DNA of 53,490 nucleotides, from NCBI GenBank assembly GCA_014800815.1, contig JAAVFI010000038.1, forward strand, positions 1-53,490. Reading direction: 5' to 3'. The notes beneath the pieces are model-generated. The model had not been told where the DNA came from and searched no databases. It worked only from the letters and a program-made list of their open reading frames with translations. Positions 16,898-26,158 of the stretch are shown here, piece after piece. Position numbers and translations under genes: made by a program. This stretch comes from Bacteroidales bacterium (GTDB lineage Bacteria; Bacteroidota; Bacteroidia; Bacteroidales; Muribaculaceae). How positions within the stretch are numbered: the stretch's first letter is position 1; the number at the start of each line of letters is the position of its first letter.

Positions 16898-19534
16898 TCA
16901 TTCAAAGAGACGTGCAACTTCGTCGGGAGTCATGAGTACTTCGCGCGGTTTGGCGCCCTTGGCAGGTCCTACTATACCCATTTGCTGCATCTGGTCCATG
17001 AATCGTCCTGCTTTGTTGAAGCCGATTTCAAATTTACGCTGCATCATGGTAATGGAGGCCTGTGTCTGCGACGATATGAAAAGTGCGCAACGCTTGAATT
17101 CCTCGGTGACGGGACCGACATCTGCGCTGCTCTGTGTAGATCCGTCCTCGGCAGGAGGTTCGGGCAGCTCGTAGCAGCTTACGAATCCTCGCTGGTTTCC
17201 GATGTGGTCGCATATAGCTTCGACCTCGGGAGTATCGACGAATGCACACTGAACGCGCTCGACGACACCGCCTATCATGGTGAGCATATCGCCTCGGCCG
17301 ATAAGCGACTGTGCACCCGGACGGTCAAGGATAGTCTTACTGTCTACGCCCTGCGACACCTTGAATGCTATACGGGCGGGGAAGTTAGACTTGATTACAC
17401 CTGTGATGATATCGGTAGAGGGGCGCTGTGTGGCGATAATCATGTGAATACCCACCGCGCGGGCTTTCTGCGCGATACGGCAGATAGGATGAGCCACATC
17501 TTTGCCTGCGACCATTACGAGGTCGGCATACTCATCGACTATCACCACTATATAGGGGAGGAATCGGTGTCCGTCTTCGGGGTTGAGCAGACGGCGCGAG
17601 AAGTGGTCGTTGTATTCTTCAAGATTCTTTACGCGGGCGGCGCTGAGGAGCTTGTAGCGGTTGTCCATCTCCACGCAAAGCGATTTGAGAGTGTCGATTA
17701 CCTTTGCGGGGTCGACGATTACGGCGTTTTCCTCTTCAGGAAGTTTGGCCAGGAACTGACGGTTGATAGTCTCGAACAGAGAGAACTCCACCGATTTGGG
17801 GTCGATAAGCACAAATTTCAGTTCATCGGGATGCTTGGCATAGAGCAGCGAGGTGATGATACAGTTAAGACCGACGGACTTACCCTGACCCGTGGCACCT
17901 GCAACGAGGAGGTGGGGGAGCTTGGTGAGGTCGGCCATGTATATATCGTTGGAGATAGTCTTTCCGAGAGCCATAGGCAGGCGCATCTTCGTGTCTTTGA
18001 AAAGGTCTGATTCGATAAGAGCGCGCATCGACACTATCTGAGGTTTGCGGTTAGGTACTTCGATACCCACGGTGCCTTTGCCGGGGATAGGCGCGATGAT
18101 ACGCACGCAGAGCGCCGAAAGGAACATTGCGATATCGTCTTCGAGGCTCTTGATTTTTGCGATACGCGTACCTTGAGCGGGCACTATCTCGTAGAGGGTG
18201 ACGGTCGGGCCGATTGTCGCCTTGATGCTCTGTACCTCAATATTATAGCTGCGGAGGGCGTCAACGATAAGGTTTTTGTTGGCTTCCTGCTCGGCCTGGT
18301 TTACCTCTATAGTCCTCGGGCGCTCTACAAGCAGCGAGGGCGCGGGAAATTCGTAATTGGAATGTGAGGCGCGCGCGTCGTAGGGATGATCAATTGTTAT
18401 GTGGTCGCCGTGACGGATTTCGGGAGTAGGCGATACAATCTCCTCTTTTTTCTCATCCTGATTGGTGATGATGAATTCGGGCTCGGAGCCTGTCGCTGGT
18501 GTCAGGGCAGCGGGCTGGCTCTGTGCCGGTTCGTCAATTTCAGGAATTGAAATTTCATCTTCATCCTTCACATCGAAGTCGTCGAGAGCGACTGCCGGGA
18601 TGAAATCGGCAGCAGGCGCGGGTATGGGAGTTGCGGTAGCTTCAACGAGCTCAGGGTCAACCTCCTCTGTCTGGTCGGAAGGTGTTTCGATAATGGTTTC
18701 CACCTCATCTTCAGCGGGATTGTCGGCAACAGTCTCCTCGAAAGGATTATCGCCGAGATCATCATCGGTCTCCACTTCAACCTCAACACCCGATTCGTCG
18801 GATTTCTTGCGTTTCATCACACCGCCGAGAAGCGTGAAGAAACGCTTGAGCGGGTAGAGGAAGACAGCAACGAGCAAACCTGCAAGCAGGAGACTCGCAC
18901 AATAAGTGCCGAGCGCACCGGCGTAGGTGTCAAGCCAGATATTGATATAGCGGCCATGAGTACCGCCGAGGTTGAAAACGGCGTCGCGGTTGAGGGTAAA
19001 GAGGCCTACAATGATCGACACGGCAGCCGTTGAGAAGAGACAGCGGAATGTGAAGGAGAAAAAGTTGACCTTCTGCACGCGCATCACGGCAAGACCGATA
19101 ACGAAGATGTAGAACGCGAGTATGAATGAGCCGAGGCCAAAAGTATTGACAAGCATCAGTTCGGCAAGTTTGGCTCCGAAAACGCCGCCTACATTTTCTA
19201 CGGTGTCTCCCGCGGAAACCACTTCCTGAATGCTGTGTGCGTGAATTATGCTTTGGTCGGCCGCACTTGTAAATATAAAGGATATACCGCTGACTACCAT
19301 TACGATAGCTGCGAGGCAAAGGAAGATGCCAAAACCGAGGTGCGTACGGTAGTCCCGCAGAAAATCCACGACAGAGTACGACTTCTCGTGATGCACGGCG
19401 CGTGGCCGTTGGCGTGGACCTTTAGGGTCCGGGGTGGGCTTGGGTGTAGCCGATGCAGCTTTGGGGCGTCGGCGTGCGGCAGGACGAGCCTCGCCGCCCA
19501 GGTATTCTTCTGTTTCGGGTATGTTGGGAGACAT
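16898..19534 (-). CDS. ftsK: DNA translocase FtsK/SpoIIIE
   Basis: FtsK pumps DNA at the septum and helps resolve chromosome dimers. The 878 residues have a basic, proline-rich start (1-50) and about four membrane segments (near 67-90, 128-150, 160-180, 205-228). A highly acidic, low-complexity linker (about 245-370) comes next, then the alpha/beta motor with Walker A GATGQGKS (546-553) and Walker B IVVIVDEYADLV. The gamma domain at the end has LFISSQTQASITMMQRKFEIGFNKA (positions about 815-840), which reads KOPS-like sites in other bacteria. Its neighbours rpe and lolA are in the same orientation and closely spaced. Confidence 0.95.
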   Translation of the reverse strand: MSPNIPETEEYLGGEARPAARRRPKAASATPKPTPDPKGPRQRPRAVHHEKSYSVVDFLRDYRTHLGFGIFLCLAAIVMVVSGISFIFTSAADQSIIHAHSIQEVVSAGDTVENVGGVFGAKLAELMLVNTFGLGSFILAFYIFVIGLAVMRVQKVNFFSFTFRCLFSTAAVSIIVGLFTLNRDAVFNLGGTHGRYINIWLDTYAGALGTYCASLLLAGLLVAVFLYPLKRFFTLLGGVMKRKKSDESGVEVEVETDDDLGDNPFEETVADNPAEDEVETIIETPSDQTEEVDPELVEATATPIPAPAADFIPAVALDDFDVKDEDEISIPEIDEPAQSQPAALTPATGSEPEFIITNQDEKKEEIVSPTPEIRHGDHITIDHPYDARASHSNYEFPAPSLLVERPRTIEVNQAEQEANKNLIVDALRSYNIEVQSIKATIGPTVTLYEIVPAQGTRIAKIKSLEDDIAMFLSALCVRIIAPIPGKGTVGIEVPNRKPQIVSMRALIESDLFKDTKMRLPMALGKTISNDIYMADLTKLPHLLVAGATGQGKSVGLNCIITSLLYAKHPDELKFVLIDPKSVEFSLFETINRQFLAKLPEEENAVIVDPAKVIDTLKSLCVEMDNRYKLLSAARVKNLEEYNDHFSRRLLNPEDGHRFLPYIVVIVDEYADLVMVAGKDVAHPICRIAQKARAVGIHMIIATQRPSTDIITGVIKSNFPARIAFKVSQGVDSKTILDRPGAQSLIGRGDMLTMIGGVVERVQCAFVDTPEVEAICDHIGNQRGFVSCYELPEPPAEDGSTQSSADVGPVTEEFKRCALFISSQTQASITMMQRKFEIGFNKAGRFMDQMQQMGIVGPAKGAKPREVLMTPDEVARLFE

Positions 19535-19585
19535 TGCTAAAAAAGTGCGAAGGAGAGTTGTGGTAAGAGAGAGTTATGAAATTAA

Positions 19586-20230
19586 TCAGAGTGAGGCAAG
19601 AGCTTCTATTTCGGCTATCGGGTCCGGTGCTCCGAAGACAGCGCTTCCGGCTACAACACAGTCGGCGCCGGCTTCGGCTACGAGTTTGCCTGTAGTGCGG
19701 TTTATGCCACCGTCAATCTGAATTATTGCTTTAGAACCTGTAGTTGAAATGAGTGCCTTTAACTCCTTGATTTTCTTTACTGAATGTTCGATGAATTTCT
19801 GATTGCCGAAGCCGGGGTTCACACTCATCAGGAGCACCATGTCAAGGTCGCCGATAATGTCGGAGAGCATTGCCACGGGTGTGGCGGGATTGAGCGTTAC
19901 GGCGGGACGCATACCGGCAGCGCGGATGTTCTGCACGGTGCGGTGGAGGTGTGTGCAGGCTTCGTAGTGTACGTTCATGAATGTGGCTCCGCAGTCGCGC
20001 ACAACATTGACGTATCTGTCGGGGTCGACAATCATCAGGTGCACGTCGAGGGGTTTGTCGGTAAGTTTGCTTACGGCTTTGATAATTGGGAAGCCGAAAG
20101 ATATATTGGGGACAAACACACCATCCATCACATCGCAGTGTACCCAATCGGCATTACTGCGGTTGAGCATCTCGATGTCGGACGAAAGGTTGGCGAAGTC
20201 TGCTGAAAGTATAGAGGGGGAAACAATCAT
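19586..20230 (-). CDS. rpe: ribulose-phosphate 3-epimerase
   Basis: Rpe interconverts ribulose 5-phosphate and xylulose 5-phosphate in the pentose phosphate pathway. It is a 214-residue TIM barrel with SPSILSADFANL at the start, the metal-site segments HCDVMDGVFVPN and DVHLMI, the loop MSVNPGFGNQKF, and QIDGGIN near the phosphate site. All expected metal ligands and the two catalytic aspartates are visible. The start overlaps the dedA stop (TAATG). It lies 51 bases before ftsK. Confidence 0.96.
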   Translation of the reverse strand: MIVSPSILSADFANLSSDIEMLNRSNADWVHCDVMDGVFVPNISFGFPIIKAVSKLTDKPLDVHLMIVDPDRYVNVVRDCGATFMNVHYEACTHLHRTVQNIRAAGMRPAVTLNPATPVAMLSDIIGDLDMVLLMSVNPGFGNQKFIEHSVKKIKELKALISTTGSKAIIQIDGGINRTTGKLVAEAGADCVVAGSAVFGAPDPIAEIEALASL

Positions 20231-20901
20231 TATTTCTTCTTTTTGAATGCGTTATACAGGATGTAGAGAATGCAGAAAGCGAGAAGAGCAAGTCCGGCAA
20301 TTGTCAGATAGCCGTTGTATTTCTCTACTGTTTCATAAAGGTCTGAAAGGGCTACGTGCTGTGCCAGCCACCACCCAAGGAGGGCGAGAATACCATTCCA
20401 TACCAGCGCTCCGAGAGCGGTGAAGAGGCAGAACACCCATATGTTCATGCGGGCGATGCCTGCAGGGATGGATATGAGCTGACGTACAGCGGGGATGAGA
20501 CGGCCGATAAATGTGGAGATAGCTCCGTGTTGGTCGAAGTAAACCTCTGCCTTCTCAACCTTTGCACGGTCGATAAGGCATGCATGACCTAAGCGCGAGT
20601 CGGCGAAAGCGTACACTATAGGGCGGCCGATAAGCAGGGCGAGAACGTAGTTGATGAGTGCTCCCGCAAGAGCTCCGGCTGTAGCTACAAGGACTATTAC
20701 AAAGACATTCATATCGCCACGTTGAACTGCGAGATAGGCTGCAGGAGGCACCACCACTTCCGAGGGGAAGGGGATGAATGAACTTTCAATCATCATGAAT
20801 ACGAACACGAAAAGGTAGCTGGCGTTGTTTACGAACCAGTCAAAGAACCATGCCGCATTGAGGTAGTCGGTGAGTGCGCAGGAGACAAACAGATCGATCA
20901 T
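20230..20901 (-). CDS. DedA family membrane protein
   Basis: This 223-residue integral membrane protein has several hydrophobic segments and the DedA/SNARE-associated signature ESSFIPFPSEVVVPPAAYLA near residue 40, followed by GRLIPAVRQLISIPAGIARM around 138-157. DedA proteins are thought to move lipid carriers such as undecaprenyl phosphate or phospholipids across the inner membrane and support membrane homeostasis. The substrate of this member is unknown. It is the first gene of the minus-strand operon, with a -7 box 28 bases upstream. The C-terminus is a lysine-rich tail (AFKKKK). Confidence 0.9.
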   Translation of the reverse strand: MIDLFVSCALTDYLNAAWFFDWFVNNASYLFVFVFMMIESSFIPFPSEVVVPPAAYLAVQRGDMNVFVIVLVATAGALAGALINYVLALLIGRPIVYAFADSRLGHACLIDRAKVEKAEVYFDQHGAISTFIGRLIPAVRQLISIPAGIARMNIWVFCLFTALGALVWNGILALLGWWLAQHVALSDLYETVEKYNGYLTIAGLALLAFCILYILYNAFKKKK

Positions 20902-20928
20902 CTTGGTAAAGTTTCTTGTTTTAATTTA

Positions 20929-20936
20929 CAAAATTA
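20929..20936 (-). promoter_or_regulatory. -7 box of the dedA operon promoter
   Basis: Minus-strand TAATTTTG matches TAnnTTTG. It lies 28 bases before the dedA start, and no clear -33 TTTG is seen. Confidence 0.55.
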
Positions 20937-20967
20937 CTGAAAAAACTTGACTTGTAGACTATCTCTG

Positions 20968-21007
20968 AAAAAAAAGACGCACACCGCTTTTAGGCAATGT
21001 GCGTCTG
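20968..21007 (-). terminator. terminator after the nrdD-nrdG-nitroreductase operon
   Basis: AGACGCACA (20976-20984) pairs perfectly with TGTGCGTCT (20999-21007). On the minus strand a run of T follows. It lies 21 bases after the nitroreductase stop. Confidence 0.88.
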
Positions 21008-21027
21008 TATGCTCGTCTGAGGTATTA

Positions 21028-21642
21028 TTACCACTTCTGAGAGTGTACTTTTTCGGGCATCCACTTGTCTTTGGGCTCGGGAGTGACATCGGGATGTCCC
21101 ATTGTGATAATGTTGAGGGGGATTATTGTGGAGGGAAGGCCAAGCACGCGGCTGACATCGGCTACCCTTGCAGAATCGGGATATACTCCGCACCATACGG
21201 CACCGAGGCCGAAGGCGTGTGTCGCAAGAAGTATATTCTCTGAAGCGGCTGAGCAATCCTGAATCCAATATTCCTGCGCAGGTCCTTCGAGGGCGAGATT
21301 CATGTCGCCGCAAACCACAATCGCAGTGGTAGCGGTAGCAAGACGAGCATAAGGATGATATGCGTTGAGGGTGTCGAGCTGAGCTCTTTCTGTAATGGTC
21401 ACAAAAGCCCACGGCTGTTTGTTGACGGCGGTAGGAGCGGCCATACCTGCCTTGAGAATGGTCTCGAGAGTATCGGCGCCAATCGGTTGGTCGGTAAACT
21501 GTCGTATGCTCGTGCGGGTCATTATGTTGTCGATTACCGCCTGAGTGTTGTCGCATGTGGCGTTGCATGTTTCTTTGCCGCCACATGAGGTGAGGAGCAT
21601 GAGTACGCCGGCTAAAGCTGAAGTGATTCGTGATATTTTCAT
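21028..21642 (-). CDS. nitroreductase family lipoprotein
   Basis: The 204-residue product from ATG at 21642 begins MKISRITSALAGVLMLLTSC, a lipoprotein signal with a lipobox ending in cysteine. The nitroreductase fold follows: RTSIRQFTDQPI, MAAPTAVNKQPWAFV and GLGAVWCGVYPD match FMN-binding regions of the family. The start gives an ATGA overlap with nrdG; a longer upstream frame overlapping nrdG looks artefactual. Flavin nitroreductases are usually cytoplasmic, so a lipid-anchored member is notable, though similar ones occur in Bacteroidetes. The substrate is unknown. Coupling to the anaerobic reductase suggests expression under anaerobic or redox control. Confidence 0.85.
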   Translation of the reverse strand: MKISRITSALAGVLMLLTSCGGKETCNATCDNTQAVIDNIMTRTSIRQFTDQPIGADTLETILKAGMAAPTAVNKQPWAFVTITERAQLDTLNAYHPYARLATATTAIVVCGDMNLALEGPAQEYWIQDCSAASENILLATHAFGLGAVWCGVYPDSARVADVSRVLGLPSTIIPLNIITMGHPDVTPEPKDKWMPEKVHSQKW

Positions 21643-22136
21643 TGCTGATATAGAGTGATTTGTCCTGAACTGAGAGTCGAGGGAATGTCGATGAGCCGTT
21701 GGTTTGCCGAGCCGCGGAAGTGCAGGTTGGTGTCTCGCTCGGACTCTATGAAAGGTCCGTCGACAAGCACGTCGATATACTCGAGCAGGGCGCGGATGTG
21801 AGGGTCTTTCATCTTGGAGAGCTGCTCGAAGGTGTAGCCTGTGTAGCACCAGATACCCAGCTCGTGCTCTTTAATAGCGTGGGCAAGAGGAATGAGTGCT
21901 TCAGCCTGATAGAGAGGGTCGCCGCCGGTGAGAGTCACGTTGAAGCGGTCGTAGAGTACGGTCTCCATGATTTCGTCAACGGTCATGTCAGAGCCTGCAT
22001 CAAACGGCCATGTGGCACGGTTGTGGCACCCCGGGCACTGATGTGCGCATCCGGCAAGATATATCGAAGTGCGAAGGCCCGGCCCGTCGACCGAAGTGCC
22101 TTCGACTATCTTCATTACTCTCAGCGGTTTACTCAT
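21639..22136 (-). CDS. nrdG: anaerobic ribonucleotide reductase activating protein
   Basis: NrdG is the radical SAM enzyme that places the glycyl radical on NrdD. The 165 residues include GPGLRTSIYLAGC and the iron-sulfur cluster motif CAHQCPGC (Cx3CxxC), followed by the SAM-binding TGGDPLYQ. Length is typical. Its start overlaps the nrdD stop by 8 bases, and its stop overlaps the nitroreductase start by 4, so the three genes are probably translated from one mRNA. Confidence 0.95.
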   Translation of the reverse strand: MSKPLRVMKIVEGTSVDGPGLRTSIYLAGCAHQCPGCHNRATWPFDAGSDMTVDEIMETVLYDRFNVTLTGGDPLYQAEALIPLAHAIKEHELGIWCYTGYTFEQLSKMKDPHIRALLEYIDVLVDGPFIESERDTNLHFRGSANQRLIDIPSTLSSGQITLYQQ

Positions 22137-24336
22137 GCACTACGCGGTCGTTGAGTTCGGAGAGCTTGGCATTGTTCCAGCGGTCGGTCGTACCTACGAG
22201 GTAGCCGGTGATTCGCTGGAGTTTGTCAATAGCTTTGCTGTGACATACGGGGCACTCGTCAAGGTTGGCCGACGCGTCTTCGTAGCCGCAGTTCATGCAG
22301 CGGTTACGGTTGTGGTTTACAGAGCCGTAGCCGATGTTGTACTCGTCCATAAGGTCCACGATAGCTGAGATTGCCTCGGGGTTGTGAGTGGCGTCGCCGT
22401 CGATTTCCACATAGAAGATGTGGCCACCGCCGGTGAGGGGGTGGTAGGGTGCCTCGACTTCAGCCTTATGGCGGGGACTGCAGTGATAGTACACCGGCAC
22501 ATGGTTCGAGTTGGTGTAGTAAATCTTGTCGGTGATGCCGGGGAGGATGCCGAAAGTTTTGCGGTCTTTGGCGGTGAACTTGCCCGAGAGGCCTTCGGCG
22601 GGTGTGGCGAGAACGGAGTAGTTGTGGCCGTACTGCTCGCAGAAATCGTTTACGCGGCTGCGCATGTGGCTTACGATACGCAGGCCAAGTGCCTGTGAAT
22701 CTTTGCTTTCGCCGTGGTGCTTGCCTGTGAGCGCGATAAGACATTCGGCAAGTCCGATGAAACCGATGCCGAGAGTACCCTGATTGATAACGGGTTCGAT
22801 TGTGTCTTCCGGTCCGAGTTTTTCGCCGCCGTTCCACAGTTTTGACATGAGCAGAGGGAACTGCTTGGCAAGTGCTGTTTTCTGGAAGTTGAAGCGGTCG
22901 TTGAGCTGACGTGCTGCAATCTCGAGCACGTTGTCGAGCTTGCGGAAGAAGAGAGCGAGACGCTCTTCACGGTCTTGTACAGGCATACATTCGATAGCCA
23001 GACGCACGAGGTTGACAGTTGTGAAAGAGAGGTTGCCACGGCCTACCGATGTCTTTTCGCCATAGCGGTTTTCAAAGACGCGTGTGCGGCATCCCATGGT
23101 AGCTACTTCGTAGAGGTAGCGTTTGGGGTCGTCGGCATTCCATTTCTCGTGCTGATTGAACGTAGCGTCAAGGTTTACGAAGTTGGGGAAGAAACGACGT
23201 GCAGTCACCTTGCAGGCGAGTTTGTAGAGGTCGTAGTTGGGGTCGTCGGGGAGGTAGCTAACGCCGCGTTTTTTCTTCCATATCTGAATGGGGAAAATTG
23301 CGGTTGCTCCGTTGCCTACGCCCTCATAAGTCGAGTTGAGAAGTTCGCGGATTATGCAGCGACCTTCTGCCGAGGTATCTGTACCGTAGTTTATAGAGCT
23401 GAAAACCACCTGGTTGCCCCCACGGCTGTGAATGGTATTCATGTTGTGGATAAAAGCCTCCATAGCCTGGTGTACACGGCTCACAGTGCAGTTCATAGCG
23501 TGCTGTACGAATCTTTCATCACCTTCAAGACCGTCAAGATCTTTCTTTACATAGTCTTTAAGTTTGATATCCTTAAGGTGGGAGAGATCTTTGCCGGTGA
23601 GGGTTTCAAGAGTCTTGATTTCCTCCTGGAAAGAAGAGCGTACAAAGGGCGCGAGGTAGAAGTCGAAAGCGGGGATTGCCTGACCGCCGTGCATTTCGTT
23701 CTGTGCAGTCTCGAGAGAGATGCAGGCGATGATTGATGCGGTCTCTATACGCTTTGCAGGACGCGACTCTCCGTGACCGGCGATGAATCCTTTGGAAAGG
23801 ATATTGTCGAGAGGATGCTGTACGCAGGTAAGACTTTTTGTGGGGTAGTAGTCTTTGTCGTGGATGTGGATGTAGTTGTGGCGCACGGCATCGCGTGCTT
23901 CTGCTGAGAGGAGGTAATCGTCGACAAAGGGCTTGGTGGTCTCGCTTGCAAACTTCATCATCATACCGGCAGGAGAGTCGGTATTCATGTTTGCGTTCTC
24001 GCGAGTGATATCGTTGTTTTTGGCCTCAATGATTTCGTGGAACATGTCGCGAGTCTTTGCTTTGCGGGCAATGTTTCGCTGGTCGCGGTAGGCAATGTAT
24101 CGTTTTGCCACCTCTTTACGCGGACTGTTCATGAGTTCGAGTTCGACCATGTCCTGAATTTCTTCTACGGTCATACGCTCGGAGCCTCTTGCGCCAATGC
24201 GGTCGGCGATTTTATGAATCAGCGATTCGTCTTCGCCAAGGTCGGTGGTCAACATGGCCTTACGGATTGCGGCCTTGATTTTCTCTTCGTTGTAGCCAAC
24301 GACACGACCGTCGCGCTTTACTACTACCTGTATCAT
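22129..24336 (-). CDS. nrdD: anaerobic ribonucleoside-triphosphate reductase (class III)
   Basis: NrdD reduces ribonucleoside triphosphates to deoxy forms without oxygen. The 735 residues start with an ATP-cone regulatory domain (VVVKRDGRVVGYNEEKIKAAI, about 3-90). The catalytic ten-stranded barrel follows. Near the C-terminus are a zinc site (CMNCGY and CPVCHS) and the glycyl-radical motif RITGYLVG, where the glycine is expected to carry the radical. The ATP cone implies overall activity control by ATP/dATP. A strong promoter lies 55 bases upstream, consistent with the first gene of nrdD-nrdG. Confidence 0.96.
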   Translation of the reverse strand: MIQVVVKRDGRVVGYNEEKIKAAIRKAMLTTDLGEDESLIHKIADRIGARGSERMTVEEIQDMVELELMNSPRKEVAKRYIAYRDQRNIARKAKTRDMFHEIIEAKNNDITRENANMNTDSPAGMMMKFASETTKPFVDDYLLSAEARDAVRHNYIHIHDKDYYPTKSLTCVQHPLDNILSKGFIAGHGESRPAKRIETASIIACISLETAQNEMHGGQAIPAFDFYLAPFVRSSFQEEIKTLETLTGKDLSHLKDIKLKDYVKKDLDGLEGDERFVQHAMNCTVSRVHQAMEAFIHNMNTIHSRGGNQVVFSSINYGTDTSAEGRCIIRELLNSTYEGVGNGATAIFPIQIWKKKRGVSYLPDDPNYDLYKLACKVTARRFFPNFVNLDATFNQHEKWNADDPKRYLYEVATMGCRTRVFENRYGEKTSVGRGNLSFTTVNLVRLAIECMPVQDREERLALFFRKLDNVLEIAARQLNDRFNFQKTALAKQFPLLMSKLWNGGEKLGPEDTIEPVINQGTLGIGFIGLAECLIALTGKHHGESKDSQALGLRIVSHMRSRVNDFCEQYGHNYSVLATPAEGLSGKFTAKDRKTFGILPGITDKIYYTNSNHVPVYYHCSPRHKAEVEAPYHPLTGGGHIFYVEIDGDATHNPEAISAIVDLMDEYNIGYGSVNHNRNRCMNCGYEDASANLDECPVCHSKAIDKLQRITGYLVGTTDRWNNAKLSELNDRVVHE

Positions 24337-24390
24337 GAGGGGATGTGATTTTTCGAGATTTGTCTGTTTGTTGTGTTAATGATTGTGCTG

Positions 24391-24422
24391 CAAAGTTATG
24401 AAAAATTGTCCGATTTGGCAAA
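24391..24422 (-). promoter_or_regulatory. promoter of nrdD
   Basis: On the minus strand TTTG (24422-24419), a 20-base spacer and TAACTTTG (24398-24391) match the Bacteroidetes consensus exactly. The rest of the 298-base gap (24337-24634) is AT-rich and holds only this promoter and the gdhA terminator as far as I can see. Confidence 0.8.
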
Positions 24423-24567
24423 GTATTTACGCGAGAAAATTTCGAAAGTTTATAAAATGGGAAACTTTGAAGAGGTGGTGTATAAGCTAATATGTTGTTG
24501 GTGAGTGATATGGTATTTCGTTTTGGAAAACTTTATTGACGATTGTGTGATTTGTGATGTTTCGGTA

Positions 24568-24607
24568 AAATAAAATCGGCAGACGAGGCTGTCTGCCGAT
24601 TTTATTT
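24568..24607 (-). terminator. terminator of gdhA
   Basis: A perfect 17-base-pair stem forms between 24568-24584 and 24591-24607 around a six-base loop (core ATCGGCAGAC with GTCTGCCGAT). T-rich sequence follows on both strands, so it is probably bidirectional. Confidence 0.9.
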
Positions 24608-24634
24608 GGAGTGTATGTGTTGTGAGTGAAGTTT

Positions 24635-25972
24635 TTAGCAAACTCCGAGACCCATCATAGCGTTTGCCACCTTCATGAAGCCTGCAATGTTTGCGCCCTT
24701 CATGTAGTTGATGTAGCCGTCGGCTTCGACGCCGTATGTGAGGCACTGGGTGTGGATGTCGGTCATGATCTGGTGGAGCTTTTCGTCAACTTCTTCAGCT
24801 GTCCACTGGAGGTGCATAGCGTTCTGGCTCATTTCGAGACCTGAAGTTGCCACGCCGCCTGCGTTCACAGCCTTGCCGGGAGCGTATGTAGTGCGCGATT
24901 CGATGAATGCGTCGATAGCCTCGGGGGTGCAACCCATGTTTGAAACCTCTGCTACCATTTCTACGCCATTTGCAATGAGCGCTTTTGCATCGTCGCCGTT
25001 GAGCTCATTCTGAGTAGCGCAGGGGAGTGCGATGTCCACTTTCTGCTCCCAGGGTTTGCGACCTGCGAAGAAAGTAGAACCGGGGAACTTGTCGGCATAG
25101 GGAGCCACAACGTCGTTGCCGGAAGCGCGGAGCTCGAGCATGTAGTTGATTTTTTCGCTGTCGAGACCTGCGGGGTCGAGGATGTAACCGTCGGGGCCGG
25201 AGATAGTCACAACTTTTGCACCGAGTTCGGTTGCTTTGAGGGCTGCGCCCCAAGCTACGTTACCGAAACCTGAGATTGCAATGGTCTTACCCTTGATTTC
25301 GTCGTTGCGCTGCTTGAGCATGTTCTGTACGAAGTAGAGAGCGCCGAAACCGGTAGCTTCGGGACGGATGCGGCTGCCGCCGAACTCCATGGCCTTGCCG
25401 GTGAATGTGCCGTCGTGCTGGTTGACGAGGCGCTTGTACATGCCGTACATATAGCCTACTTCGCGACCGCCTACGCCGATATCGCCTGCGGGTACATCGC
25501 GGTCAGGACCGAGGTTTTTCCAGAGGCCGAGCATGAATGCCTGGCAGAAACGCATGATTTCGCGATCGCTCTTGCCGCGGGGCGAGAAGTCGCTGCCGCC
25601 TTTTGCACCGCCCATAGGGAGGGTGGTGAGAGCATTTTTGAAAGTCTGCTCGAAACCGAGGAACTTGAGGATAGAGAGGTTTACAGAAGCGTGGAAGCGG
25701 ATGCCGCCTTTGTACGGGCCGATAGCGTTGTTGAACTGCACGCGATAGCCGATGTTGTTCTGTACTTCGCCCTTATCGTCAATCCATGTTACACGGAAGG
25801 TGACGATGCGGTCGGGCTCTACCATTCGCTCGATAATTTTGTTGCGCTCGAACTCGGGGTGCTGATTATATATGTCTTCCACCGACATGAGCACCTCGCG
25901 GACAGCCTGGAGGTATTCCTTTTCGCCCGGGTGCTTTGCCTCAAGGGCGGTCATGATTGAGTTAATTTCCAT
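24635..25972 (-). CDS. gdhA: NADP-specific glutamate dehydrogenase
   Basis: GdhA makes glutamate from 2-oxoglutarate and ammonia with NADPH, the main ammonia-assimilation step in gut Bacteroidales. At 445 residues it matches the hexameric bacterial enzyme. The substrate-site signature includes GYRVQFNNAIGPYKGGIRFH and LPMGGAKGGSDFSP with the catalytic lysine. The nucleotide domain carries ISGFGNVAWGAA. The gene is monocistronic, with a TTTG/TATCTTTG promoter upstream and a 17-base-pair terminator. The Rossmann loop resembles NADP-dependent members, but cofactor choice is inferred from the family. Confidence 0.96.
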   Translation of the reverse strand: MEINSIMTALEAKHPGEKEYLQAVREVLMSVEDIYNQHPEFERNKIIERMVEPDRIVTFRVTWIDDKGEVQNNIGYRVQFNNAIGPYKGGIRFHASVNLSILKFLGFEQTFKNALTTLPMGGAKGGSDFSPRGKSDREIMRFCQAFMLGLWKNLGPDRDVPAGDIGVGGREVGYMYGMYKRLVNQHDGTFTGKAMEFGGSRIRPEATGFGALYFVQNMLKQRNDEIKGKTIAISGFGNVAWGAALKATELGAKVVTISGPDGYILDPAGLDSEKINYMLELRASGNDVVAPYADKFPGSTFFAGRKPWEQKVDIALPCATQNELNGDDAKALIANGVEMVAEVSNMGCTPEAIDAFIESRTTYAPGKAVNAGGVATSGLEMSQNAMHLQWTAEEVDEKLHQIMTDIHTQCLTYGVEADGYINYMKGANIAGFMKVANAMMGLGVC

Positions 25973-26032
25973 AACGGTTGATTTGTATTTCCTCGCCTTA
26001 CCGGCTACGGAGTAGTTTTAGGTTAACAGTGG

Positions 26033-26062
26033 CAAAGATACAAAATAATTATGTAATGCAAA
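26033..26062 (-). promoter_or_regulatory. promoter of gdhA
   Basis: Minus-strand TTTG (26062-26059), an 18-base spacer and TATCTTTG (26040-26033). It lies about 60 bases before the gdhA start. Confidence 0.7.
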
Positions 26063-26158
26063 TTGTTCTGCGAAAATTTTTAGAAAATTTTATTATAGTA
26101 ATGTGTAAGCAGTTTTGCCGGTGACGCGCACTGCCGACTGTCGCCTGCTTGCAAAGTG

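Noticed and set aside
16982-18010. A 342-codon open frame on the plus strand
   Set aside because: Antisense to the FtsK motor domain; no independent support.
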